The notes under the pieces were generated by a model. The model searched no databases. It had not been told where the DNA came from and was given only the letters and a program-made list of their open reading frames with translations. Of a stretch of DNA of 18,694 nucleotides, positions 1 to 9,601 are shown piece by piece; the stretch's first letter is position 1; every line of letters begins with the position of its first letter. The stretch covers positions 1 to 18,694 of the forward strand of contig CALBSG010000115.1 of assembly GCA_937927675.1 (NCBI GenBank), given 5' to 3'. The translations under genes and the position numbers were made by a program. This stretch comes from an uncultured Paracoccaceae bacterium. Its GTDB lineage: Bacteria; Pseudomonadota; Alphaproteobacteria; Rhodobacterales; Rhodobacteraceae.

Positions 1-135
1 CCGGAACAGCGTGGTTTTTCCCGCGCCATTGCGGCCGACAAGGCCAACCTTGTGGCCTGTGGGAATGGTGGCAGAGGCGCCCTCGAACAGCGGGCGGCCC
101 TCAACGGAATAGGTGATGTCTTCGATCTTTAGCAT
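1..135 (-). CDS. ABC-F family ATPase, N-terminal fragment (gene runs off the left edge)
   Basis: Reading leftward from an ATG at 133-135, 45 codons stay open to the window edge. The peptide begins MLKIEDITYSVEGRPLFEG and reaches a Walker A P-loop, GRNGAGKTT, at about residues 35-43. The direct start with the ABC domain and no membrane segment, and the wording LVGRNGAGKTTLF, are typical of ABC-F proteins (EttA/Uup/YheS type). These are soluble tandem-ATPase proteins that act on the ribosome rather than in transport. Only the first strand and P-loop are visible, so the subfamily cannot be assigned and a transporter ATPase is not fully excluded. No strong Shine-Dalgarno sequence precedes the ATG. 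The gene diverges from ndk, with 186 bases between the two starts. Confidence 0.8.
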   Translation of the reverse strand, partial: MLKIEDITYSVEGRPLFEGASATIPTGHKVGLVGRNGAGKTTLFR

Positions 136-321
136 GGGTAGGGCTTGCCGCACTGGCGCGCCAAGGTCAACCTATGCTGTCAATGTGGATCAAATATCCC
201 GGGGCCGGAACGCCAAAGGCGCGAAGCGGCAGCGCCCCTTCTTTTCTTTGTCACCTGCTCATGCTAAGCGCCGCGCCATCACATCGGGCCGATCTTGGCC
301 CCAACCCAATGGAGAGCCCCC

Positions 322-744
322 ATGGCCACCGAACGCACCCTGTCGATCATCAAGCCCGACGCCACCAAGCGCAACCTGACCGGCAAGATTGTTGCCAAAT
401 TCGAAGACGCCGGCCTGCGCGTTGTCGCCTCGAAGCGCATCCACCTGTCGGACAAGCAAGCTGGCGCCTTCTATGCCGAGCATGCCGCCCGTCCGTTCTA
501 TGGCGAACTGTGTGCATTCATGGCCTCCGAACCGGTCGTTGTGCAGGTTCTGGAAGGCGAAGGCGCCATCCTGAAGAACCGCGAAGTGATGGGCGCGACC
601 GATCCGGCCGCAGCTGACGCTGGCACCATCCGCAAGGAATTCGCACTGTCGAAGGGCGAAAACTCGGTCCACGGTTCGGACAGCGCGGAATCGGCTGCTC
701 GCGAAATCGCCTTCTTCTTCTCGGGCCTTGAACTGGTTGGCTAA
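322..744 (+). CDS. ndk: Nucleoside diphosphate kinase
   Basis: A 140-residue protein of normal Ndk length. It transfers the gamma phosphate of ATP to other (d)NDPs through a phosphohistidine, keeping nucleotide pools balanced in the cytoplasm. It starts MATERTLSIIKPDATKRN, the classic family opening. The catalytic histidine is H117 in the motif NSVHGSDS, and the substrate-loop region GATDPAAADAGTIR (about residues 91-104) is intact. The ATG at 322 is chosen because the family begins at this point and a GGAGAG stretch lies at 311-316. An in-frame ATG at 295 would add nine residues foreign to the family. The gene stands alone: divergent from the ABC-F gene and closed by a strong terminator. Confidence 0.97.
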   Translation: MATERTLSIIKPDATKRNLTGKIVAKFEDAGLRVVASKRIHLSDKQAGAFYAEHAARPFYGELCAFMASEPVVVQVLEGEGAILKNREVMGATDPAAADAGTIRKEFALSKGENSVHGSDSAESAAREIAFFFSGLELVG

Positions 745-798
745 GATCAGCGCCGGAATTTGATCCAAATTCCGAACCGATTTCTGTGCCAGACATCG

Positions 799-830
799 AA
801 AGCGGCGGGGACACCCGCCGCTTTTTTTTT
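799..830 (+). terminator. Intrinsic terminator of ndk
   Basis: A perfect 11-bp stem (AAAGCGGCGGG at 799-809, CCCGCCGCTTT at 814-824) closes a GACA loop. Its 3' arm runs into an unbroken T tract to 830. It lies 54 bases after the ndk stop and ends at the stop codon of holC, which comes from the other strand. Read on the minus strand the hairpin has only three T residues after it, so it mainly serves ndk. Confidence 0.9.
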
Positions 831-1294
831 CATTCAGCAGGCTTTTTCTCGGTCTTCATCACCCAGCGCCCGGTTTCTTCGGACCAATATTGCGCCGCCA
901 TGCCAAGCCCGGTCATCCGCGTCCACAGCCCCCGCGCGGCCTGAACCGCCGCCGGGTCATCGCCATCAAACAGCACCCAAAGCCGTTCGCAGGCCTCCTC
1001 GCCCGGCAAGGGTTCCGCCCCATCCAACAGCACCACGCCTTGCGCGGCATTTGTGGCGCCGCCCTGCCCGATCAAGACAGGCTGATCGGCATCAAAGGGG
1101 CCACCCTCCAGCCCATGCGGCAGAAAGCCGTCTTCCGGCTCCAGCCACAGTTTCGCATCCAGCCGGTCGCGGCGGTCTGGATTGGGGCTGCGCAGCATGA
1201 CGCGCCAGCCTGCGGCCAGCGCGCGCGGCAGAATCAACGCCAAGACCTCCTCTGGCCCCGAGCGGGTCAGATGGTAGAACATCGCTGTGCCCAT
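830..1294 (-). CDS. holC: DNA polymerase III chi subunit
   Basis: About 154 residues, the normal size for HolC. Chi, with psi, links the clamp loader to single-strand binding protein at the replication fork. The protein starts MGTAMFYHLTRSGPEEVL, with the family's early FYHLT segment. A central LWLEPEDGFLPHGL segment follows, and the C-terminal part, YWSEETGRWVMKTEKK, matches the usual W..E..GRW..K ending. An in-frame ATG at 1318 would add eight residues; I prefer the ATG at 1294 by similarity to alphaproteobacterial HolC. No convincing ribosome binding site settles the choice. The gene follows pepA on the same strand after 64 bases, so the two are probably cotranscribed, and this pepA-holC pairing recurs in proteobacteria. 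Confidence 0.9.
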   Translation of the reverse strand: MGTAMFYHLTRSGPEEVLALILPRALAAGWRVMLRSPNPDRRDRLDAKLWLEPEDGFLPHGLEGGPFDADQPVLIGQGGATNAAQGVVLLDGAEPLPGEEACERLWVLFDGDDPAAVQAARGLWTRMTGLGMAAQYWSEETGRWVMKTEKKPAE

Positions 1295-1358
1295 CAGGCG
1301 ACCACGCCGAAGGGCCAAGCCGGATCATGGACATCTGGGCCAAGAGAAAGGGCCAAGG

Positions 1359-2834
<1,476 letters not shown>

Positions 2835-2981
2835 CTGGCATCCTTTCAGGCCGCGTCCTTCACGTCGCGCGGCATTTCGCTGAAAGCTAGCGAAGGGGGC
2901 GCTGAAATGCCAGATAGCAGTTTTCGCCCGATGCGAATGTTGATAGTTTGACCGGGCCAGTGCCACTAGGAATAGCGTGTT
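2835..2981. other. pepA-lptF divergent intergenic region
   Basis: These 147 bases must contain the promoters for both pepA (leftward) and lptF (rightward). I see no consensus sigma-70 pair good enough to call. There is an 8-base inverted repeat (GGCATTTC near 2869-2876 with GAAATGCC near 2903-2910) that encloses a smaller one (TTCGCT/AGCGAA) around 2874-2892. They could form alternative hairpins in the pepA leader or act as a protein-binding dyad. The ribosome binding site AAGGA of pepA is at 2841-2845. Confidence 0.4.
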
Positions 2982-4094
2982 TTGCCAAGATTCGACCGAT
3001 ATCTGCTTGTCCAGCTTTTGGCCGTCTTCGGCTTTTTCGCGCTGGTGCTGGTGGCGGTCTATTGGATCAACCGGGCGGTGGGGCTGTTTGACCAGTTGAT
3101 CGGCGATGGCCAGACCGCTGTGGTGTTCTTGGAATTCTCGTTGCTGACCTTGCCGAATGTGATCCGTGTCGTGCTGCCCATCGCGGCTTTTGCGTCGGCG
3201 GTCTATGTGGCCAATCGATTGATGCAGGAAAGCGAATTGGTCGTCATGCAGGCGACCGGTTTTTCGTCGTTTCGTCTGGCGCGACCGGTGTTGTGGTTCG
3301 GCCTGATCGTGACGCTCGCGGCGCTGATCCTGTCGCATGTGCTGGTGCCCGCCAGTCGTGAGGCGTTGAATGCGCGCTATGCCGAAATTCGGCAAAACGT
3401 CACCGCGCGCTTTTTGACGGATGGGGAATTCACCCATCCCGGCGATGGGCTGACGCTGTATGTGCGCGAACTTGCCCCGTCGGGGGAGTTGTTGGGCCTG
3501 TTTCTGACCGATGCCCGCGACGCCGAGGCGGTCACCACCTATACTGCAGAAAAGGCGCTGTTTGCCCGCACAGATACGGGGCCGAAACTGTTGATGTTCA
3601 ATGGAATGGCGCAGCAGGTTACCGGGGCTGAGCGGCGGCTGTCGATGACGCGCTTTGCCGATTTCACCTATGATCTGAGCGGACTTTTGCCCGATGCCGC
3701 CCCCGGCGCGCGCAATATCGATGCGCTGTCGACGGCCGAACTGCTGTCTGCCGACCCTGCCCTCTTGGCCGAGACGGGCGAGACGCGGGCGGCCTTTCTT
3801 TATGACGCGCACTTTCGCACCGCGCAGCCGTTTCTGGCCGTGGCGTCGGCGCTGATTGGGTTTTCTGCGCTATTGATGGGCACCTTCAGCCGCTTTGGCC
3901 TGTGGAGACAGGTCGGGCTTGCGGTGGTGCTCTTGGTTTTGGTGCAGGGTGTCGCATCGGTCGGTACGGGCCTTGGGCTGCGGTCGGACCGCGGCTGGAT
4001 CTGGGCCTATGCGGCCCCGATATTTGGCCTGTCGATCGGCTATTTCCTGCTCTGGTGGTCGCAACGTCCGCGCCGGGTGGGGGTCGCGGCATGA
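2982..4094 (+). CDS. lptF: LPS export permease LptF (TTG start)
   Basis: A 370-residue inner-membrane protein of the YjgP/YjgQ family. LptF and LptG form the transmembrane part of the LptB2FG ABC exporter that extracts LPS from the inner membrane and passes it to the periplasmic bridge. Hydrophobic segments lie at about 10-28, 53-78 and 103-123, then a periplasmic beta-jellyroll region (about 130-275), then segments at about 282-302, 308-328 and 340-358. The opening PRFDRYLLVQLLAVFGFF and the ESELVVMQATG coupling-loop motif (about 83-93) are typical. The start is the TTG at 2982: an in-frame TAG at 2973-2975 excludes anything further upstream, and AGGA lies at 2968-2971. The stop overlaps the lptG start as ATGA. 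Confidence 0.95.
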   Translation: MPRFDRYLLVQLLAVFGFFALVLVAVYWINRAVGLFDQLIGDGQTAVVFLEFSLLTLPNVIRVVLPIAAFASAVYVANRLMQESELVVMQATGFSSFRLARPVLWFGLIVTLAALILSHVLVPASREALNARYAEIRQNVTARFLTDGEFTHPGDGLTLYVRELAPSGELLGLFLTDARDAEAVTTYTAEKALFARTDTGPKLLMFNGMAQQVTGAERRLSMTRFADFTYDLSGLLPDAAPGARNIDALSTAELLSADPALLAETGETRAAFLYDAHFRTAQPFLAVASALIGFSALLMGTFSRFGLWRQVGLAVVLLVLVQGVASVGTGLGLRSDRGWIWAYAAPIFGLSIGYFLLWWSQRPRRVGVAA

Positions 4095-5191
4095 CGCTTG
4101 ATCTTTACCTCGCGCGCCGCTTTGCCTTCAGCTTTCTGCGGGTCTTTGGCATCTTTCTTGGCGTTCTGATGCTGATCGACCTGATCGAGCAGATCCGGCG
4201 GTTTTCCGATGTCGATATTGCACTGTCACAGGCCTTTGTTCTGGCGCTGTTGAACGTGCCGCAGAACCTTTACGGCATTTTGCCGCTGTTGATGGTGCTG
4301 GCGGCCATCATGCTGTTTCTGGGCTTGGCAAAATCATCCGAACTGGTGGTGGTACGCGCCGCCGGGCGGGCGGGGTTGCGCTTTCTTCTGGCGCCGGTTG
4401 CGACGGCGCTGGTGATCGGGCTTTTTGCCGTTGCCGTCTTCAATCCTTTGGTGGCAGCAACCTCGAAAGAATATGAACGCCGTGGCGCGGTTCTGGCGGG
4501 TGCGGCGGCGGGCGCGGTGTTGTCGGTGTCGGCCGAAGGGCTGTGGCTGCGGCAAGGCGACGCCTTGGGCCAGACCGTGATCCATGCCGTGCAGATCACG
4601 CCGGAGGGCACCGAACTGTCACAGGTGACCTTGCATCTGTTCTCGCCGGACGGCGCGCTGACTGGCCGGATTGAGGCCGCAACGGCCCGGTTGCAGCCGG
4701 GGGAATGGGTGCTGGAAGGCGCAAAGATCTGGCAATTTGACAGCGCCAACCCTGAGGCCGGTGCCACCCAGTCGGACGGCGCCCTGTCGCTGCCCACCGA
4801 CATGACGCCCGCCAAACTGGTCGAAGGTCTGGGCGATCAAAGCCGGGTGTCGTTTTGGAATCTGAACGGTCAGGCGCAGGCGCTGGAACGGGCAGGATTT
4901 TCAGACCGCAGCCTGCGGCTGGCCTATCAGATGGAACTGGCGCTGCCGCTTTTGCTTGCCACCATGGTGCTGGTGGCCGCGGGCTTTACCATGCGCCATG
5001 CGCGCTTTGGCAAGACCGGGCAGATGGTTCTTTTCGCCCTGCTGGCCGGATTTTTCATCTTCTTTATTCGCAACTTCGCCCAGGTTCTTGGGGAAAATGG
5101 CCAAATTCCAACCATCGTCGCCGCTTGGACCCCGCCCGTTGCCGCCGCCCTTCTGGCGCTCAGCCTGCTTTTGCATCTGGAGGATGGCTGA
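4091..5191 (+). CDS. lptG: LPS export permease LptG
   Basis: A 366-residue partner of LptF in the LptB2FG complex. It has the same architecture: transmembrane segments at about 12-33, 50-80 and 97-122, a periplasmic jellyroll domain from about 125 to 275, then segments at about 282-299, 311-330 and 342-362. The coupling-helix motif SSELVVVRAAG (82-92) faces the LptB ATPase, which is not encoded in this window. The ATG at 4091 overlaps the lptF stop by four bases, which fits translational coupling and equal synthesis of the two subunits. The frame is open further upstream inside lptF, but the family N-terminus (MTLDLYLARRF) begins here. The stop lies one base before the lptD start. Confidence 0.96.
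   Translation: MTLDLYLARRFAFSFLRVFGIFLGVLMLIDLIEQIRRFSDVDIALSQAFVLALLNVPQNLYGILPLLMVLAAIMLFLGLAKSSELVVVRAAGRAGLRFLLAPVATALVIGLFAVAVFNPLVAATSKEYERRGAVLAGAAAGAVLSVSAEGLWLRQGDALGQTVIHAVQITPEGTELSQVTLHLFSPDGALTGRIEAATARLQPGEWVLEGAKIWQFDSANPEAGATQSDGALSLPTDMTPAKLVEGLGDQSRVSFWNLNGQAQALERAGFSDRSLRLAYQMELALPLLLATMVLVAAGFTMRHARFGKTGQMVLFALLAGFFIFFIRNFAQVLGENGQIPTIVAAWTPPVAAALLALSLLLHLEDG
5179..5183 (+). promoter_or_regulatory. Shine-Dalgarno site that fixes the lptD start
   Basis: GGAGG lies inside the last codons of lptG. It is nine bases before the ATG at 5193 but directly touches the in-frame ATG at 5184, which therefore cannot be the start. This supports the 716-residue LptD beginning MRRLLTTAALAL. 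Confidence 0.75.
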
Positions 5192-5192
5192 C

Positions 5193-7343
5193 ATGCGCCG
5201 CCTTCTGACCACCGCCGCCTTGGCGCTGTCCCTGCTCTACGCAACCCCAGTGGCCCGCGCGGACGAACCGGCCACGCTGATCGCCAACAGCCTGTCGATT
5301 GCCGATGAAAATCGACTGATCGCCGATGGGGCGGTCGAGATTTTTTATCAGGGCCGCCGCCTGACCGCGCATCGCCTGATCTATGATCGCGCCGCCGACA
5401 GCTTGCTGATTGACGGTCCGATCACGCTGACGGATGGCTCGGATACGGTGATCCTCGCCTCGCAGGCCGAATTGAAGGCTGACATGACCGAAGGCATCCT
5501 GCGGTCGGCACGCGTGGTGATGAACCAGCGGATGCAGATGGCGGCGGCCGAGGTGCGGCGCATCGACGGGCGCTATACCGCGATGACGCGCGTGGTGGCG
5601 TCGTCGTGCAAGGTCTGCGCGGGCAACCCAACCCCGCTGTGGGAAATCCGCGCCCGTCGGGTGGTGCATGATCAACAAGAGCGGCAAATCTATTTTGACC
5701 GCGCCTCGCTGCGTTTTGGCGGCGTGCCGGTGCTGTTCCTGCCCCGCTTGCGGGTGCCGGACCCATCGCTGAACCGGTCAACCGGGTTCCTGATGCCGGC
5801 GCTGCACTCCTCCTCGACGCTGGGCACGGGATTGAGCTGGCCCTATTTCATCACGATGGGCGACAGCCGGGATCTGACGTTGACGCCGTTCCTCACCACC
5901 AAGGACGCACGGACGCTTGAGCTGCGCTACCGGCAGGCCTTCCGCACCGGAGAGATCGAACTCAGCGCTATCGGGTCGCGCGACAATCTACGGCCAGGCG
6001 AGACGCGGGGCCTGTTGGCCGCAGATGGCCGCTTCAACTTGCCCAAAGGCTTTGAGCTGCGCTTTCACGGCGAAACCGTGTCAGACCGCGCCTATCTGCG
6101 GGACTATGGCCGCTCTGACAAGGACAGGCTGACCAGCAGCATCGAAATCAGCCGCACCCGGTCAAACGAGCATATCTCGGGCCGCTTCCTGTCGGTGCAA
6201 AGCTTGCGCGACAGCGAACCCGCCGACACGCTGGCCTCGCTTTTGGGCGACATCACCTGGAAACGCCGCTTCAGCCTTGGCCCCTTGGGCGGCCAAGGTG
6301 GGCTGACCTTCCAGACCCACAGCCACCGACGGTCGTCGACGCTTGGCTTCGATACGGGGGCGGATGCCGACACAATTGCCGATGGCCGCGATGTGCTGCG
6401 CGGACGCATCCGGGCGGATTGGCGGCGCGACTGGATCGCCGGGAATGGCATGGTCTTTGGCGTTTTGGGCGAGGTGACGACCGATCTTTATCGCATCGGC
6501 GACGACGCGATCTATGACGGCACTCACAGCCGCAGCCACGGCGCCTTTGCCACCGAATTGCGCTGGCCTTGGGTGAAGGCCGGCAACAAGGGCGTGAACC
6601 ATGTGCTGGAACCCGTGGTGCAACTGGTCTTGGCCCCCGCCGGGGCCGAGGCCCTGCCGAATGAGGATTCCGTTCTGGTGGAATTCGATCAGGGCAACCT
6701 CTTTGCGCTGAACCGCTTTCCCGGTGCGGATGCGGTCGAACGCGGCGCGCGGGCCAATATCGGCGTGAATTACCTGCGCCAAGACCCTGACGGCTGGGGC
6801 CTTGGCCTGACCTTCGGTCGGGTGCTGCGGGCGGACAATCCGGGCCAGTTCACCGCCGGATCGGGGCTGAATGGCAAAAGCTCTGATTGGCTTGCTGCCG
6901 TGCAACTGACAGCGGCGCAGGGGATTGGGCTGACCAACCGCTTCTTGCTGGACGATGGCTTTGCCGTGACCAAGGCTGAGACGCTTCTCAGCTACAGCCA
7001 ACCGCGCCTGACCTTGGAAACCGGCTATCTGTTCCACAAGGCGGACCCGGACGAAGGCCGCAGCATTGACACCAATGAGATCGTCTTTGATGGCCGCTTT
7101 GCCATTGGGCAGGCAGGTTGGCAGGCGCTGATCATGAACCGGTATGATCTTGAGGCGAACCGCGCCTCGAACGCCGGGGTGGGATTGAGCTTTCGCAACG
7201 AATGTCTTGCGGTCGATCTTTCTCTCTCGCGTCGGTTTACATCCTCGACTAGTGTAAGCCCGACCACGGATTTCTCGGTCTCGCTCGAGCTTTTGGGCTT
7301 TGGCGGGGCGGCAGTGGGGCCCGCGCGGCAATGCCGGGGCTAG
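5193..7343 (+). CDS. lptD: LPS-assembly outer-membrane protein LptD
   Basis: A 716-residue outer-membrane translocon that, with the lipoprotein LptE, inserts LPS into the outer leaflet. A signal peptide is clear: MRR, a hydrophobic core LLTTAALALSLLYA, and likely cleavage after ARA (residue 23). Residues about 27-135 form the LptA/OstA-like jellyroll (SLSIADENRLIADGAVEIFY). A CKVC segment (139-142) and the conserved PLWEIRA stretch follow. From about 175 the beta-barrel region runs to the C-terminus, with the family segment VPVLFLPRLRVPDPSLNRST (about 174-193). Mature cysteines are C139, C142, C671 and C714 only. Proteobacterial LptD is usually 700-800 residues, so the length is normal. The gene follows lptG after one base and precedes surA by one base. 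Confidence 0.95.
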   Translation: MRRLLTTAALALSLLYATPVARADEPATLIANSLSIADENRLIADGAVEIFYQGRRLTAHRLIYDRAADSLLIDGPITLTDGSDTVILASQAELKADMTEGILRSARVVMNQRMQMAAAEVRRIDGRYTAMTRVVASSCKVCAGNPTPLWEIRARRVVHDQQERQIYFDRASLRFGGVPVLFLPRLRVPDPSLNRSTGFLMPALHSSSTLGTGLSWPYFITMGDSRDLTLTPFLTTKDARTLELRYRQAFRTGEIELSAIGSRDNLRPGETRGLLAADGRFNLPKGFELRFHGETVSDRAYLRDYGRSDKDRLTSSIEISRTRSNEHISGRFLSVQSLRDSEPADTLASLLGDITWKRRFSLGPLGGQGGLTFQTHSHRRSSTLGFDTGADADTIADGRDVLRGRIRADWRRDWIAGNGMVFGVLGEVTTDLYRIGDDAIYDGTHSRSHGAFATELRWPWVKAGNKGVNHVLEPVVQLVLAPAGAEALPNEDSVLVEFDQGNLFALNRFPGADAVERGARANIGVNYLRQDPDGWGLGLTFGRVLRADNPGQFTAGSGLNGKSSDWLAAVQLTAAQGIGLTNRFLLDDGFAVTKAETLLSYSQPRLTLETGYLFHKADPDEGRSIDTNEIVFDGRFAIGQAGWQALIMNRYDLEANRASNAGVGLSFRNECLAVDLSLSRRFTSSTSVSPTTDFSVSLELLGFGGAAVGPARQCRG

Positions 7344-7344
7344 G

Positions 7345-8598
7345 ATGCAAGGCAGACAGGCGATGGAACGGATGACGATGAGCGGTCGGATCGGATGGGC
7401 GCAAATGGCCGGGCTGAAATGCAGACTGGCGCTCTTTGGCACGGTGACGGCTGTGGCGCTGGGTCTTGCCGGGGCGGCAGCGGCCAACCCGTTTGATCCG
7501 GTCATCACTGTGAACGGCCGGACGATCACCGAATACGAATTGGCCCAGCGGATCATTTTCCTGCAAATTTTGCGCCAACCCGGCGACGTCGAGAAGATCG
7601 CCCGCACCACGCTGATCGAAGACCGCCTGCGTCTGGCAGCGGCCAAAGAGGCGGACATAGCGCTGTCGTCGGATCAAATCATGGCCGGGATGACCGAATT
7701 TGCGGGCCGGGCCAATCTCAGCGCCGAGGAATTCATCAAAGCGACCGGCGAGATGGGGCTGGATCCTGAAAGTTTCCGTGACTTTGTCGAGGCGGGGATG
7801 GTCTGGCGCGAAGTCGTGCGCGCCAAGTTTGCCGGCACGATCGCGATCACCGAGGCCGAGATCGACCGCGCCATCGCCAATTTGCAACCGACCGGTGCGG
7901 TCAAGCTGAAGCTGATCGAAATCAAGCTGCCCGCCGCCGGCAAGGACCAATCCGAAGCGTTGGCCCGCGCCCGCAAGATCCAGTCACAAATCAAGACGGA
8001 AGATGATTTTGCCGCCGCCGCCCGCGCCAATGGCGGGGGCATGACCGGCTGGAGCCGGCTGTCCGAACTTCCCGAACCCGCGCGTAAGGCGCTGGAGCGC
8101 CAAGCCCCCGGCACAATGTCGGCCCCAGTGAAAATTGACGATACGCTGGTTGTCTATTGGGTCAGCGAACGTGGCGAAGACCCGATCAACAAGGCCGAAG
8201 GGCCTTGGGTGGATTACGCGCAATTTCTGGTGCCCGCAGGTGCCACGGCAGAGGCGGACCTTGCAGCGGCCCGCGCGCGCGTCGATGCCTGCGATGACCT
8301 TTACACCGTTGCCAAAGGGCTGCCTGCCGATCGCGTCCTGCGCAAACAAGAACCTCAATCTGCCGTCGGCGGCGATGTCGGCGCGGTGCTGGCAACGCTC
8401 GATGCCGGGGAAACCTCGACCAGCATCACCCGCGATGGCTGGCGGGTTATGGTGATGCTGTGTTCGCGCGGCCCCTCGCCCGACCTGGTGCCAGACCGCG
8501 AGGTGATCCGCGAGCAGTTGGTGAGCCAGCGCTTGGGCGCTTTGGCCGATATCTATCTGGAAGAATTACGCTCTGAGGCGATCTTGATCGAGGAATAG
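7345..8598 (+). CDS. surA: SurA-like periplasmic chaperone / peptidyl-prolyl isomerase
   Basis: An exported protein of up to 417 residues. SurA escorts unfolded outer-membrane proteins, LptD among them, across the periplasm. The hydrophobic segment at about 28-46 with AAA-NPF at 45-50 is a signal peptide. Then come the SurA N-terminal domain (about 52-170, starting PVITVNGRTITEYEL) and one parvulin-type domain around the motif GGGMTGWSRLSEL (230-242). A second region after residue 280 is not clearly a parvulin domain. Five in-frame ATGs (7345, 7363, 7372, 7378, 7405) could start it; I list the one just after lptD, which gives a long n-region, so the true start may be later. Position between lptD and pdxA matches the E. 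coli order. Confidence 0.88.
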   Translation: MQGRQAMERMTMSGRIGWAQMAGLKCRLALFGTVTAVALGLAGAAAANPFDPVITVNGRTITEYELAQRIIFLQILRQPGDVEKIARTTLIEDRLRLAAAKEADIALSSDQIMAGMTEFAGRANLSAEEFIKATGEMGLDPESFRDFVEAGMVWREVVRAKFAGTIAITEAEIDRAIANLQPTGAVKLKLIEIKLPAAGKDQSEALARARKIQSQIKTEDDFAAAARANGGGMTGWSRLSELPEPARKALERQAPGTMSAPVKIDDTLVVYWVSERGEDPINKAEGPWVDYAQFLVPAGATAEADLAAARARVDACDDLYTVAKGLPADRVLRKQEPQSAVGGDVGAVLATLDAGETSTSITRDGWRVMVMLCSRGPSPDLVPDREVIREQLVSQRLGALADIYLEELRSEAILIEE

Positions 8599-8602
8599 GC
8601 CC

Positions 8603-9574
8603 ATGCCTGCCCCCATCGCCTTGACCTGCGGGGAACCGGGGGGTGTTGGCCCCGAACTTGCCGTCGCTGCCCGCATCGCCCTGCCCGATCTGCCCTTTTT
8701 CTGGATCGGCGACCCGCGCCACCTGCCCAAAGGCAGTGCGCTGGCTTTGATCGACAGCCCCGATCAGGCGGTGACGGTTCCGGCAGGCGTGCTGCCGGTG
8801 TTGCCGCACCGCTTTGCCGCAGAAAACCCGCCCGGCGTTTTGGTGCCGGAAAATGCGCGCGGTGTCATCGAGGTGATCGAACGCGCCGTGGCACTGGCGC
8901 AATCCGGTGAAGCCAGCGCGGTTTGCACAGCCCCCTTGCACAAAAAGGCGTTAAAGGACGGCGCGGGCTTTGGCTTTCCGGGCCATACTGAATTTCTGGC
9001 CTATCTGGCGGGCGTCGAGAATGTGGTGATGATGCTGGCCAGCCCGCTTTTGCGGGTGGTGCCGGTGACCATCCACATTGCGCTGGCCGAGGTGCCACAG
9101 GTGCTGACGCCCGACCTGTTGGCCGAAACCATCCGCATCACCCATGTCGGGTTGATCCGGGATTTCGGTCTGACGGCCCCGCGTCTTGCCGTGGCGGGGC
9201 TGAACCCCCATGCTGGCGAAGGTGGTGCCATGGGGCGCGAGGAGATTGATCTGATCGCCCCGGTGCTGGCGCAGTTGCGCGCGGCGGGCATGGTGATTTC
9301 CGGGCCTTTGTCGGCCGATACCATGTTTCATCCCCGCGCCCGTGCCGGCTATGATGCGGCGATCTGCATGTATCACGATCAGGCGCTGATCCCGATCAAG
9401 ACGTTGGATTTCGACGGCGGGGTGAATGTGACGCTGGGCTTGCCCTTCATCCGCACCTCGCCTGACCATGGCACGGCCTGCGATATCGCGGGCCAAGGGA
9501 TTGCCAGACCAGATAGCCTGATTGCCGCGTTGCAGTTGGCGCGGGATATGGCGCTTCAGCGGGCCACGCGGTAA
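8603..9574 (+). CDS. pdxA: 4-hydroxythreonine-4-phosphate dehydrogenase
   Basis: A 323-residue enzyme of the DXP-dependent vitamin B6 pathway. It oxidises 4-phosphohydroxythreonine with NAD(P), and the product is condensed by PdxJ to pyridoxine phosphate. The N-terminus TCGEPGGVGPELA (8-20) is the family signature. Divalent-metal ligands by alignment are H158 (VTIHIAL), H203 (NPHAGEGG) and H258 (MYHDQ). The substrate-binding FPGHTE (125-130) and the C-terminal FIRTSPDHGTA (282-292) are intact. The ATG is eight bases after AGGA, which lies in the last codons of surA. The gene starts four bases after the surA stop and is followed by two palindromes before rsmA. Confidence 0.97.
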   Translation: MPAPIALTCGEPGGVGPELAVAARIALPDLPFFWIGDPRHLPKGSALALIDSPDQAVTVPAGVLPVLPHRFAAENPPGVLVPENARGVIEVIERAVALAQSGEASAVCTAPLHKKALKDGAGFGFPGHTEFLAYLAGVENVVMMLASPLLRVVPVTIHIALAEVPQVLTPDLLAETIRITHVGLIRDFGLTAPRLAVAGLNPHAGEGGAMGREEIDLIAPVLAQLRAAGMVISGPLSADTMFHPRARAGYDAAICMYHDQALIPIKTLDFDGGVNVTLGLPFIRTSPDHGTACDIAGQGIARPDSLIAALQLARDMALQRATR

Positions 9575-9576
9575 AC

Positions 9577-9595
9577 GAATTTTCGACGAAAATTC
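9577..9595. repeat. Perfect AT-rich palindrome (first of two) in the pdxA-rsmA gap
   Basis: GAATTTTCG at 9577-9585 is followed by one base and then by its exact reverse complement CGAAAATTC at 9587-9595, a 9-bp arm length. It begins two bases after the pdxA stop. The AT-rich arms contrast with the GC-rich genes around them. No T tract follows, so a simple terminator is unlikely. It may be a dispersed intergenic palindrome or an RNA-processing hairpin. Confidence 0.85.
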
Positions 9596-9601
9596 AAAGC
9601 T

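Noticed and set aside
218..247. GGCGC/GCGCC hairpin followed by a pyrimidine-rich run upstream of ndk, considered as a terminator
   Set aside because: Only a 5-bp stem and an interrupted T run; no plus-strand gene ends before it.
136..321. Promoter elements for ndk and the ABC-F gene (TTGACA on the minus strand at 178-183)
   Set aside because: No -10 hexamer at proper spacing was found for either direction, so I do not call a promoter.
2835..3812. Open minus-strand frame extending pepA upstream across lptF to a possible 817-residue protein
   Set aside because: The extension is rich in R, Q, H and G with no family similarity, lies opposite lptF, and the family N-terminus with a good ribosome binding site is at 2834.
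6162..7658. Long minus-strand open frame (498 codons) opposite lptD and surA
   Set aside because: Typical antisense shadow of GC-rich genes: composition heavy in R, P, A and H, no recognisable domain. LptD and SurA are certain on the other strand.
8185..8598. Second parvulin domain in SurA
   Set aside because: The region has no clear GG.LGW-like motif; it is likely the C-terminal part of the chaperone core or a strongly degenerate domain.
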